Counted from the first letter of the stretch, positions 1-6,213 are shown. The stretch is DNA of 14,880 nucleotides from an uncultured Bacteroides sp. (GCF_949298305.1 NZ_CASFWU010000088.1:1-14880), one strand, 5' to 3'. Made by a program: numbers and translations. Notes: generated by a model from the letters alone, not told the origin.

Positions 1-297
1 GAACACGTCGCGGAACTCGTCCTCCTGTTCGGGCGTATAGGCATCGCCTGCCGTGCCGATGTATTGGTCCAGTTCTTCGTCGTCGTAGTATTCCACTTTT
101 TTGCTGACGGCCGCCAGCAGGCTTTCTTTCTCGCACACCTCGTGCTGGCCGCAACATTCCGAGTCCACCTGCACCACCTCGGGCATGGCTTCCAGTTCGC
201 CGCTCTCCACCTGCCGGCGCAGGCGGCGGTTACGTATCATGCCGGCCACGGCGGCCACTCCGGCCAGGACTATCAGACTAACAATGAGTATCCACAT
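1..297 (-). CDS. Small single-span membrane protein, hypothetical (C-terminus cut by window edge)
   Basis: The start codon is at 297 and the frame stays open for 99 codons to base 1, so the C-terminus is missing. Residues 1-20 (MWILIVSLIVLAGVAAVAGM) form a hydrophobic segment, followed by the very basic IRNRRLRR, which by the positive-inside rule favours a cytoplasmic C-terminal part. The remainder is acidic, with a cysteine cluster CCGQHEVCEKES (Cys48, Cys49, Cys55) and a Tyr/Asp/Glu-rich stretch at 68-80. The three cysteines plus His52 could bind metal or form a disulphide, but that is inference. It lies 91 bp downstream of aroA, behind the aroA terminator, and has its own promoter box, so it is probably expressed separately. 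The composition and start are convincing for a real gene; I do not recognise the family and assign no function. Confidence 0.75.
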   Translation of the reverse strand, partial: MWILIVSLIVLAGVAAVAGMIRNRRLRRQVESGELEAMPEVVQVDSECCGQHEVCEKESLLAAVSKKVEYYDDEELDQYIGTAGDAYTPEQEDEFRDVF

Positions 298-321
298 ACC
301 TTATTTATATATAGAACGCTG

Positions 322-329
322 CAAAGATA
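322..329 (-). promoter_or_regulatory. Bacteroidota-type -7 box for the small membrane protein gene
   Basis: The minus strand reads TATCTTTG, an exact match to the Bacteroidales -7 consensus TAnnTTTG. Transcription would start near 315, leaving a short AT-rich leader of roughly 18 nt before the start codon at 297. I see no convincing -33 TTTG, so the call rests on the -7 box and its position. Confidence 0.55.
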
Positions 330-363
330 CACAGAAATTGGGCATGGAGGGGCACGGCGGACT

Positions 364-386
364 TAAAAAAGCGGAAACACACCGCT
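364..386 (-). terminator. Intrinsic terminator after aroA
   Basis: On the minus strand, beginning 2 nt after the aroA stop codon, AGCGG and CCGCT form a 5-bp stem around the 7-nt loop TGTGTTT. A run of six T residues follows (365-370, the first shared with the stem). This is a compact rho-independent terminator that separates aroA from the downstream small membrane protein gene. Confidence 0.7.
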
Positions 387-388
387 CT

Positions 389-1630
389 TTATCGGCCTTC
401 CGTGTGCTCCGTGATGCCGAATCCCGCCGCGCGCAGGTCGTCCCAGTAGCGGGGATAGGACTTGCTGACCACGTGCGGGTCGTTGATGCGGATGTCCGTG
501 CGGACGAGGCAGGCGGGGGCGAAGGCCATGGCCATGCGGTGGTCTTCGTAGGTGTCGATGGCGGGCTGTGCGTCGGCGGGGCAGCGCTCGCCGTCCCACC
601 ACAGGATGCTGTCCTGCTCGGCGTGTATGGCGTAACCCAGTTTCCTCAGTTCGGTGATGAGGGCATGGATGCGGTCGGTCTCCTTGATTTTGAGGCTTTG
701 CAGGCCGCCGAAGCGGAAGGGAACGCCCATGAGGCAGCAGGTGACGACGAAGGTCTGCGCCAGGTCGGGGATTTCCACCAGGTCCTCGTCCAGCCGTCCG
801 GCCGGTTCGCCCTGCCTGCTGAGCCTTACGCCCTGAGGGGTGAACTCCGTCTGCACGCCCAGGCGGGCGAAGAGTTCGGCGCCGCGGCTGTCGCCCTGAT
901 GGCTGCGGGCGAAGAGGCCGAGCAGTTCCACTTCGGGGCTGCCCGGAGCAAGGGCGGTCATCTGATACCAGTAGGAGGCAGCGCTCCAGTCGCTCTCCAC
1001 GCGGAAGGGCGTGTCGCGGTAGCCGCCGGGGGCCACGGCAATGCTGCTCTCCGTCGTCCACCCGGCCTGTGCGCCGAAGTCGCGCATCAGTTGCAGCGTC
1101 AGGTTGATGTAGGGGCGGGAAATGATGTGGCCCGTCAGTTGCAGGTTCAGTCCCTGGGGCAGCGCGGCGCCTATCATCAGCAGGGCCGAGATGTATTGCG
1201 AGCTGACGTCGCCTGCCAGCGCTATGCTGCTGCCCGCGAGGCGGGTGCCGCCGATGCGCAGGGGCGGGAAGCCCTCGTTGCCCGCATACTCGATGTCTGC
1301 GCCCAGTGCGCGCAGGGCATCCACCAGAATGCGGATGGGGCGCTGACGCATGCGCTCGGTGCCCGTAATGGTGTGCGTGCCGGGCGTCACGCTGAGGTAG
1401 GCGGTGAGGAAGCGCATGGCCGTGCCGGCGGCGTGGATGTCTATCACGTCGGGCATGTGGTCCAGGGCGCGTATCATCACCTGCGTGTCGTCGCAGTCGC
1501 TCAGGTTCTCGGGGCGGGTGCTGCCTCCCGACAGGGCGTGGAGGATGAGCGCACGGTTGCTGATGCTTTTCGAGGCCGGCAGTTGCACGGTGGCGCGCAG
1601 TGCGGCGGGGGCAGTGAGTTGGTATTGCAT
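389..1630 (-). CDS. aroA: 3-phosphoshikimate 1-carboxyvinyltransferase (EPSP synthase)
   Basis: This enzyme joins phosphoenolpyruvate to shikimate-3-phosphate in the sixth step of the shikimate pathway toward aromatic amino acids and folate, in the cytoplasm. The 413-residue protein keeps the family's key motifs: SKSISNR (Lys21, Ser22, Arg26), AAGTAMRFL (67-75), RMRQRP (Arg97), SSQ (143-145), SRPY (171-174), Asp289, KETDR (316-320), YEDHRMA (Arg365) and VSKSYPRYW (Lys390). The frame is open upstream to 1735, but the ATG at 1630 is preferred: it begins MQYQLTAPAALRATVQLPASK, has AGGA upstream, and lies about 25 nt from the predicted transcription start. The usual NAGTAMRP motif reads AAGTAMRF here, so the Pro at E. 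coli position 101 is Phe. The gene has its own promoter and terminator and looks monocistronic. Confidence 0.96.
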   Translation of the reverse strand: MQYQLTAPAALRATVQLPASKSISNRALILHALSGGSTRPENLSDCDDTQVMIRALDHMPDVIDIHAAGTAMRFLTAYLSVTPGTHTITGTERMRQRPIRILVDALRALGADIEYAGNEGFPPLRIGGTRLAGSSIALAGDVSSQYISALLMIGAALPQGLNLQLTGHIISRPYINLTLQLMRDFGAQAGWTTESSIAVAPGGYRDTPFRVESDWSAASYWYQMTALAPGSPEVELLGLFARSHQGDSRGAELFARLGVQTEFTPQGVRLSRQGEPAGRLDEDLVEIPDLAQTFVVTCCLMGVPFRFGGLQSLKIKETDRIHALITELRKLGYAIHAEQDSILWWDGERCPADAQPAIDTYEDHRMAMAFAPACLVRTDIRINDPHVVSKSYPRYWDDLRAAGFGITEHTEGR

Positions 1631-1661
1631 GTCTGTGGTCCTTGCTTTGGTTTGACTGGTG

Positions 1662-1693
1662 CAAAAATAGAGAAAGGTGAGCGGAGAGGCAAA
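1662..1693 (-). promoter_or_regulatory. aroA promoter (-33 TTTG, 20 bp, -7 TATTTTTG)
   Basis: On the minus strand TTTG (1693-1690) is followed after exactly 20 bp by TATTTTTG (1669-1662), matching the Bacteroidales primary sigma promoter pattern at both elements. The predicted start near 1655 gives a leader of about 25 nt. The promoter lies inside the first copy of the adjacent 85-bp tandem repeat, so the repeat itself carries the promoter. Confidence 0.75.
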
Positions 1694-1958
1694 TGAAAAA
1701 CGCAGTTTTTCGATTTGTCCTCTCCCGAACCGCATCCTATTTTATCTAAAAATAGCGAAAGGTGAGCGGAGCGCCCAATGAAAAACGCAGTATCTAAAAA
1801 TAGCGAAAGGTGAGCGGAGCGCCCAATGAAAAACGCAGTTTTTCGATTTGTCCTCTCCCGAACCGCATCCTATTTTATCCAAAAATAGCGAAAGGTGAGC
1901 GGAGCGCCCAATGAAAAACGCAGTTTTTCGATTTGTCCTCTTCCGAACCGCATCCTGT
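1663..1958. repeat. 85-bp tandem repeat, 3.5 copies, containing the aroA promoter
   Basis: Four head-to-tail units begin with AAAAATAG: 1663-1747 (85 bp), 1748-1795 (48 bp, with an internal 37-bp deletion), 1796-1880 (85 bp) and 1881 to about 1958, where it decays. Units 2-4 are nearly identical; unit 1, next to aroA, differs at several bases, including the change that creates the TTTG at -33. On the minus strand each unit carries TATTTTT; only units 1 and 4 complete the box as TATTTTTG. Open frames across the array merely translate the repeat. I recall similar sequence at many sites in Bacteroides genomes, but that is memory, not shown here. Confidence 0.95.
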
Positions 1959-2026
1959 CTGATGGGAAAAAGTGGTGAAGGAGCTTGAATACGGATGAGA
2001 CTGTAGCGGATGAAGGCTCCGCACCA

Positions 2027-2114
2027 TGCTTGCATGGCTCTTCTTCCGTGCTTGCATGGCTCTTCCTTCATGCTTGCACGGCTCGCGGACGGTGCTTGCA
2101 CGGCGGACGACTGT
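2027..2114. repeat. 22-bp tandem repeat, four units
   Basis: Units start at 2027, 2049, 2071 and 2093, exactly 22 bp apart. The conserved core is TGCTTGCAYGGCTC; the last unit ends in GGCGG instead. The first two units agree over the first 18 of 22 bases, and the second half of later units decays. The period equals about two turns of B-DNA, so the cores face the same side of the helix, which is compatible with an array of protein-binding sites, but slipped-strand duplication alone explains it too. Confidence 0.85.
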
Positions 2115-2262
2115 CTCCAGACACTGCCTTCATCCTGCCGTGGAGACGCTAACGGTCGGCTGTGTGCGGGAGAAAGAGCCTTCACACACGCTATTTTTCT
2201 GTTTCCTCCGGACTGCCTTCACGCTTACAATCCGAATCTTCGGCACTGATACCCTGCGGTTT

Positions 2263-2287
2263 GCGGTGAACCTTCGGCCTTCACCGC
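2263..2287. repeat. Perfect 8-bp hairpin
   Basis: GCGGTGAA (2263-2270) and TTCACCGC (2280-2287) are exact reverse complements around a 9-nt loop. There is no T-run on either side and no gene ending here, so it does not look like a terminator. Confidence 0.6.
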
Positions 2288-2354
2288 TTATGTAGGAAAG
2301 TGATGCTGCCCTGCGGCTTTCGGGCAACTCTTTTTGCGGGTGAAAGATGGCTGC

Positions 2355-2398
2355 ATGTAACATGGAGAAAAGTGAAATGTAACGTAGGCGAAAGTGAA
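2355..2398. repeat. 22-bp direct repeat, two units
   Basis: Two abutting units, 2355-2376 and 2377-2398, share ATGTAAC at the start and GAAA-AGTGAA-type sequence at the end, with 18 of 22 positions identical by eye. They differ from the 2027-2114 repeat but have the same period. They lie about 125 bp upstream of the efflux gene's promoter box, a possible but unproven regulatory position. Confidence 0.7.
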
Positions 2399-2523
2399 AC
2401 CGTCTGACGGCGTATCCAGGAGTCCTGAAGCCTTTCCGTCACCCCCTGTTAACTTCTGAAAATGTTTTCCAAAAAGGGTGATAGGGGATATGGGCAAGTG
2501 TTACATGTCGTTGGAATTCGTCG

Positions 2524-2531
2524 TAACTTTG
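2524..2531 (+). promoter_or_regulatory. -7 box for the Bcr/CflA-type efflux gene
   Basis: TAACTTTG matches TAnnTTTG exactly and ends 25 bp before the ATG at 2557, giving a leader of about 19 nt without a Shine-Dalgarno sequence, normal for Bacteroidales. No good TTTG is found at the -33 position. Confidence 0.6.
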
Positions 2532-2556
2532 CCGCGCTTTTAAGTGAAATTGGTTT

Positions 2557-3762
2557 ATGGTAAAAGAAAATTCCAAAGTGTTTTTGTTGATACTGCTGGG
2601 TATGCTGACCGCTTTCGGTCCGTTCGTTACCGACATGTACCTGCCCAGCCTGCCCTCGATGGGCGAATATTTCGGCACCACTTCCTCGATGGTGCAGTTG
2701 GGTCTGACGACCAGCATGATAGGTCTGGCCGTGGGGCAGTTGTTCTTCGGCCCGCTGAGCGACCGCTATGGCCGCCGTCTGCCTCTGCTGGTGGCCATGT
2801 GGCTCTTTATCGCTTCCACCCTGTTGTGTCTGTTCTCGCAGAGTATCGGGCAGTTCGTTGCCTTCCGCTTCGTGCAGGGCATTGCGGGCGCGGGCGGCAT
2901 CGTCATTTCGCGTTCGGTAGCTACGGACAAGTATGCCGGGCGCGAGCTGGCCAAGATGCTGGCGGTCATCGGCGCCATCAATGGCGTGGCGCCTGTGGCG
3001 GCTCCCATTGCGGGCGGCCTGCTGACCGACCTGATAGGGTGGCAGGGCATCTTCTGGATTCTGTTCGGGCTGGGCATCGTGCTGCTGGCGGGGTGCATGC
3101 GCTTCCGCGAGTCGCTGCCCCGCGAGCTGCGTTCGGCCGAGCGGTGGGCCGACACGTTCCGCAGCTTCGGCACCGTGTTGCGCGACCGTCGCTACGTGTG
3201 CTACGTCCTCCAGATGGCTTTTGCCCAAGGCGTGCTGTTTGCCAACATCGCCTCTTCGCCCTTCATCGTGCAGCAGCATTACGGCTTTTCGGCCTTCGCC
3301 TTCAGCCTTTGTTTCGGGGTCAATGCGTTGGCCATTGGCGTGGCGGCCGCCCTGTCTGTCAAGTTCCACCGGCCGGAAAGCTGCACGCTGGCGGGCTGTT
3401 GCGGCATGGCCGTCGTGTCCGTGGTGCAGTGTGCGGCTCTTGTGTCGGGATGCAGCTTCTGGGTGTACGAGGGGCTGATGCTGTGCCTGCTGTTCAGCAT
3501 GGGCATGACATTCACCTCGAGCACGGCGCTGGCCATGGAGAGCCAGCGCGAGCATTCGGGCACGGCTTCGGCTCTGCTGGGAGCGGTGTGCTTTGCCGCC
3601 GGCGGTGTCGTTTCGCCTTTGGTGGGCATGGGCAACATCCTTTCTTCCACGGGCATCACCTTCGTGGTCTGCGCCTTCTGCTCGCTGGCCTGCATGCTGG
3701 TGGCGTTGGGCCGTCGGCGTTCGCGCCTTTACTTTGCCTTCAGCACCTCCCAGAAGCGTTGA
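2557..3762 (+). CDS. Bcr/CflA-type multidrug efflux transporter (MFS, DHA1)
   Basis: A 401-residue inner-membrane proton-driven antiporter, full length for the family, with about 12 hydrophobic segments. Family marks are GPFVTDMYLPSLP in helix 1 (Asp26), MFS motif A GPLSDRYGRR (65-74) between helices 2 and 3, RFVQGIAGAGGIVISR (104-119) in helix 4, followed by a conserved Asp124, and the antiporter-type motif GVAPVAAPIAGG (143-154) in helix 5. Relatives export chloramphenicol, bicyclomycin, sulfonamides or cysteine-related compounds; the substrate cannot be told from sequence. It is transcribed divergently from aroA behind a repeat-rich spacer and has its own promoter box. Its last 34 bp overlap the convergent macro-like gene. 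No adjacent regulator gene is seen. Confidence 0.9.
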   Translation: MVKENSKVFLLILLGMLTAFGPFVTDMYLPSLPSMGEYFGTTSSMVQLGLTTSMIGLAVGQLFFGPLSDRYGRRLPLLVAMWLFIASTLLCLFSQSIGQFVAFRFVQGIAGAGGIVISRSVATDKYAGRELAKMLAVIGAINGVAPVAAPIAGGLLTDLIGWQGIFWILFGLGIVLLAGCMRFRESLPRELRSAERWADTFRSFGTVLRDRRYVCYVLQMAFAQGVLFANIASSPFIVQQHYGFSAFAFSLCFGVNALAIGVAAALSVKFHRPESCTLAGCCGMAVVSVVQCAALVSGCSFWVYEGLMLCLLFSMGMTFTSSTALAMESQREHSGTASALLGAVCFAAGGVVSPLVGMGNILSSTGITFVVCAFCSLACMLVALGRRRSRLYFAFSTSQKR

Positions 3763-4121
3763 GGCAGGTGGATGTTCTCCACGCTGACGGCATCCCTGAA
3801 GAGGGGGGCGATGTCGGCGGGGCGGAATCCGGCGATGCCGCAGCCTATCTCGGTGACGAGAAACGTCAGTTCGCGATGCTCCCGGGCGAAGGCGATGAAC
3901 TCGTCTACGTAAGGCTTGATTTCGGCAGGTCCGCCGTGCATGGTGGGTATGCCGTAGGTCCGGCCTTGCAGTCCGTTGCCCTGCCCCCACACGGCTCCCC
4001 ACTTTTTCCAGGCCAGCAGGGCGGCACCTCCGCCGTGGGAGCCTTGCAGATTGCTGCCGAAGACGAAGATTTCGCCCGGCTTCAGTTCGGTGATTCGGTT
4101 TGAAGTAGTTCTCTTTTCCAT
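3729..4121 (-). CDS. Small macro-domain-like protein (A1S_2505-like)
   Basis: A 130-residue soluble protein. The N-terminal half has IFVFGSNLQGSHGGGAA (18-34), like the ADP-ribose-binding glycine loop of macro domains, then GQGNGLQGRTYGIPT (46-60). The C-terminal half has FLVTEIGCGIAGFRPADIAP (87-106), like the second macro-domain loop. From memory it resembles short proteins named after A1S_2505, often in phages or prophages; a role in binding or removing ADP-ribose is inference. The frame is open upstream to 4196, but the ATG at 4121 (MEKRTTSNRITELKPGEIFV) is chosen, since the extra 25 residues translate repeat-like spacer DNA. It overlaps the efflux gene tail to tail by 34 bp and has no clear promoter box. 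No phage genes are nearby. Confidence 0.82.
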   Translation of the reverse strand: MEKRTTSNRITELKPGEIFVFGSNLQGSHGGGAALLAWKKWGAVWGQGNGLQGRTYGIPTMHGGPAEIKPYVDEFIAFAREHRELTFLVTEIGCGIAGFRPADIAPLFRDAVSVENIHLPQRFWEVLKAK

Positions 4122-4210
4122 GGTTTTATTTGTTTTTAACTCAACTTTCGCAAGCTCAAGTTGCAGTTGACGAGTAACAAGTTGACGAGTTGACAAGGCG
4201 TTTGTAGCGA

Positions 4211-4225
4211 GCCGTTTCCAACGGC
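4211..4225. repeat. Perfect 6-bp hairpin with 3-nt loop
   Basis: GCCGTT (4211-4216) and AACGGC (4220-4225) pair around TCC. No T-run follows on the minus strand, the direction of both flanking genes, so it is not a standard terminator. It may be a REP-like palindrome or mark the end of the transporter transcript by stabilising the RNA. Confidence 0.55.
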
Positions 4226-4261
4226 ACCTTATTAAAATACTTTATGTTTTCGCCTATCACC

Positions 4262-4280
4262 TTCCCCCTTCGAGGGGGAG
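4262..4280. repeat. C5/G5 hairpin
   Basis: TTCCCCC and GGGGGAG (T-G closing pair included) pair around the 5-nt loop TTCGA. It lies about 125 bp after the transporter's stop codon in the direction of transcription and has no T-tract, so it is recorded as a palindrome rather than a terminator. Similar C5/G5 palindromes are, as I recall, widespread in Bacteroidota spacers. Confidence 0.5.
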
Positions 4281-4365
4281 CTGGAGAAGGCTTCCTTTTC
4301 ACTCCTTTAACACCTTCAACTTTGGCTTCGCCGATTTTCAATTCGCACTTGCGAAACATAAAAAA

Positions 4366-4407
4366 TTGACCATTAACCATTGACCATTAACCATTAACCA
4401 TTAATCA
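4366..4407. repeat. Heptamer tandem repeat (TTRACCA), six units, running into a stop codon
   Basis: Six 7-bp units read TTGACCA, TTAACCA, TTGACCA, TTAACCA, TTAACCA and TTAATCA without interruption. The last, variant unit contains the TGA stop codon of the transporter gene (TCA at 4405-4407 on the plus strand). The array is a likely site of copy-number slippage, but changes in copy number would fall downstream of the stop and would not alter the protein. Confidence 0.85.
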
Positions 4408-6003
4408 TATCACCGCATTGGCAATAATCTGGATGAACAGAATCAGGAAGACCATGGCAATGGGGTAGACGGTGGCGTAGGCCACGCCCGGAATGTTGCT
4501 GTCCGTCATGGAGTCGGCGGCGGCCAGTCCCGGCGTGCTGGTCATGCCTCCGGTGATGGTGCCCAGCAGGTCGAGGATGCTGATCTTGAACACGAACCAT
4601 CCGGCCAGCACGGCCACCAGCATGGGCACCAGGGTGATGGCGGCGCCGATGCCGAACATCAGCCAGCCGCTCTCCTCGAAGGTGGCCACCAGCGTCCGTC
4701 CGGCCGAGGTACCCACTTCGGCCAGGAAGAGCAGCAGGCCCAGCTGGCGCAGCAGTTGGTTGGCGGGGCCCGACATGGACCACAGCACGGGGCCGGTCTT
4801 GCCCACGGCGCTCAGCACCAGCGCCACGATGAGGATGCCGCCGGTCAGGCCGGGCGAGAAGGAGAGCGAGTCGGAGAACGAGATGTTCAGCTTGCCGAAC
4901 AGCACGCCCAGCACAATGCCCAGGGCGATGGGGAAGAAGTCCGTGTCGGACAGCTTCTTGGTGTCGTTGCCCAGCAGGCGGGCCATTGCCTGTATGCCTT
5001 CCTTTTCGCCCACCACCGTCAGCTTGTCGCCGAACTTCAGGGCGAGGTCGGGCGAGGGGGAGAGGTCGATGCCGCTGCGGCGGACACGCGTCACGGTGCA
5101 GCCGAAGTTCTTCATCAGGTTCAGGTCGCCCAGCTGCTTGTTTATCATGTCTTTCTTGGTGAGCAGCAGCGATTCGATTTCTTGTGTGTCGGCCAGCGGC
5201 AGTTCGCCTTCCAGGCGTTCGCCCACCAGAATGGACAGTTGGTTGAGCGACTCGTCGCTGCCCACGGCCTGTATGTAGTCGTTCTCGTGGAGGACGGCGT
5301 GGGCGGTGGGGATGGAAATGTCGTCCTGGTGCTTCAGGCGCGAGATGACGGCACCCGTCATGGAGCGTGCGTTGATTTGCGCCAGGCTGCGGCCGAACAC
5401 CACCGGATTGCTGACGCGGAACAGGCAGGTGGTCAGTTCGGGAAACTCGCCGCGCCGTTCCTTCTCCAGCTTGCGGGCCTCCTGGTCCAGGTCGATGCGC
5501 ATGAGGCGGGGCAGCAGCTTGACGAACAGAATGACGCCGATGACGCCGAAAGGATAGGCTATGCCGTAGGCGATGGAGGCCAGCGGAGAGTGGGTGCTGT
5601 CGATGGCGACGGCCAGTCCCGGTGTGCTGGTCAGCGCGCCGGCTATCAGTCCTACGGTGCTGGGCGTGTCGATGCCGAAGGCATATTTCAGGCCCACGGC
5701 CGTGAGCGCGGCCGAGCTGACGATGAGCAGCGTGATGAGTATCAGCGTCTTGCCCTTGCTGCGGAACGAGTCGAAGAAGCCCGGTCCCGCCTGTATGCCG
5801 ATGGTGAAGATGAAGAGCACCAGTCCGAAGTTGCCCAGTTCTTTGGGGATGACGACTCCGAAGTGTCCGAACAGCAGGGCGATGAAGATGACGGCCGACA
5901 CGTCGAGCGACAGGCCTTTGATTTTAATCCGGCCCAGCATGAAGCCCAGCGCCACGATGAGGAACAGGGCGAAGTAGGATGATTGTAGCAGGTCTGCAAA
6001 CAT
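4405..6003 (-). CDS. AspT/YidE/YbjL-family transporter with central TrkA_C (RCK_C) domains
   Basis: A 532-residue membrane protein of the aspartate:alanine exchanger family. It is built as an internal duplication: hydrophobic halves at about 1-170 and 355-532 each contain the signature TSTPGLA (GALTSTPGLA at 122-131, GGMTSTPGLA at 485-494) and a related AY-YP-hydrophobic segment (145-160 and 509-523). Between them lie two soluble TrkA_C-like domains (about 190-270 and 280-345, the second with PDLALKFGDKLTVVGE), which in other channels and transporters bind ligands or nucleotides. Family members exchange amino or dicarboxylic acids such as aspartate/alanine or succinate; the substrate here is unknown. 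It begins at the ATG at 6003. The spacer upstream has only a one-mismatch -7 box (TACCTTTA, 6031-6024). Confidence 0.9.
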   Translation of the reverse strand: MFADLLQSSYFALFLIVALGFMLGRIKIKGLSLDVSAVIFIALLFGHFGVVIPKELGNFGLVLFIFTIGIQAGPGFFDSFRSKGKTLILITLLIVSSAALTAVGLKYAFGIDTPSTVGLIAGALTSTPGLAVAIDSTHSPLASIAYGIAYPFGVIGVILFVKLLPRLMRIDLDQEARKLEKERRGEFPELTTCLFRVSNPVVFGRSLAQINARSMTGAVISRLKHQDDISIPTAHAVLHENDYIQAVGSDESLNQLSILVGERLEGELPLADTQEIESLLLTKKDMINKQLGDLNLMKNFGCTVTRVRRSGIDLSPSPDLALKFGDKLTVVGEKEGIQAMARLLGNDTKKLSDTDFFPIALGIVLGVLFGKLNISFSDSLSFSPGLTGGILIVALVLSAVGKTGPVLWSMSGPANQLLRQLGLLLFLAEVGTSAGRTLVATFEESGWLMFGIGAAITLVPMLVAVLAGWFVFKISILDLLGTITGGMTSTPGLAAADSMTDSNIPGVAYATVYPIAMVFLILFIQIIANAVI

Positions 6004-6094
6004 AAGTTCAATGGTATATGATTTAAAGGTAACAAAGGTGCAGGCAAAAGGTTTGGGGCCGAGTAGAGTGTATCAAATGAAGGGACTGCTTTTC

Positions 6095-6170
6095 TTTAGG
6101 TACGGAATAACCTGGAAGTTGCAGATGCTTTTATCCTTCCCCGTTCTTCTTTGTGTTTTCCGTACCTAAA
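6095..6170. repeat. 13-bp perfect inverted repeat with 50-bp spacer
   Basis: TTTAGGTACGGAA (6095-6107) and TTCCGTACCTAAA (6158-6170) are exact reverse complements 50 bp apart, upstream of the transporter start and downstream of the J-domain gene. The segment between holds no -7 box in either direction. It could fold as a long hairpin in a read-through transcript, be a tiny mobile-element remnant, or be a recombinase target; the sequence alone does not decide. Confidence 0.8.
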
Positions 6171-6209
6171 AATAACAGGATGTCTCAATCTCTTTTGATT
6201 TTTAGACAT
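6168..6209 (-). terminator. Probable terminator of the GH109-like/J-domain transcript
   Basis: On the minus strand, 4 nt after the J-domain gene's stop codon, ATGTCT (6209-6204) pairs with AGACAT (6185-6180), and inside it AATC pairs with GATT around a 6-nt loop, with a small asymmetric bulge. A T-rich tract (TTATTTTT, 6175-6168) begins 5 nt after the stem. The stem is AT-rich, so termination may be partial. The tract overlaps the right arm of the 13-bp inverted repeat. Confidence 0.5.
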
Positions 6210-6213
6210 GCGC

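Larger units (their letters stand above)
1959..2556. other. Gene-free remainder of the aroA-efflux divergent spacer
   Basis: No frame here looks like a real protein. The stretch holds two different 22-bp repeat sets, a perfect 8-bp hairpin (2263-2287), a weaker inverted repeat GTCTCCA/TGGAGAC (2113-2119 and 2141-2147), four scattered copies of GCCTTCA between about 2120 and 2285, and the efflux gene's promoter box at its right end. Together with the 85-bp array it makes a 926-bp spacer, long for this gene-dense window. A small RNA cannot be excluded, but I see no specific evidence for one. Confidence 0.7.
4146..4356. repeat. 9-bp inverted repeat bracketing the macro-transporter spacer
   Basis: TTTCGCAAG (4146-4154) and CTTGCGAAA (4348-4356) are exact reverse complements about 190 bp apart. 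Between them lie TTGACGAG twice (about 4168 and 4182), a GCCGTT-TCC-AACGGC hairpin (4211-4225) and a C5/G5 hairpin (4262-4280). With a 9-bp arm at this distance chance is possible, so confidence in a biological role is low. Confidence 0.45.

Noticed and set aside
101..1696. 531-codon plus-strand open frame opposite aroA
   Set aside because: It is the antisense shadow of the high-GC aroA gene; aroA on the other strand has every family motif.
1663..1958. CRISPR array
   Set aside because: The 85-bp units are directly abutting with no unique spacers, and no cas genes are present.
1742..2185. 147-codon minus-strand open frame between aroA and the efflux gene
   Set aside because: It only translates the 85-bp and 22-bp repeats, with the same peptide reappearing, and has no promoter or family resemblance.
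2449..4002. 517-codon minus-strand open frame opposite the efflux gene
   Set aside because: Low-complexity His/Arg/Gln-rich translation, antisense to a clear MFS transporter; typical high-GC shadow.
4756..5982. 408-codon plus-strand open frame opposite the transporter
   Set aside because: Composition is unlike a protein and it mirrors the AspT/YidE-type gene.
6095..6170. Classic invertible promoter
   Set aside because: No -7 box in either orientation between the arms and no recombinase gene nearby; kept only as an open question in the findings.
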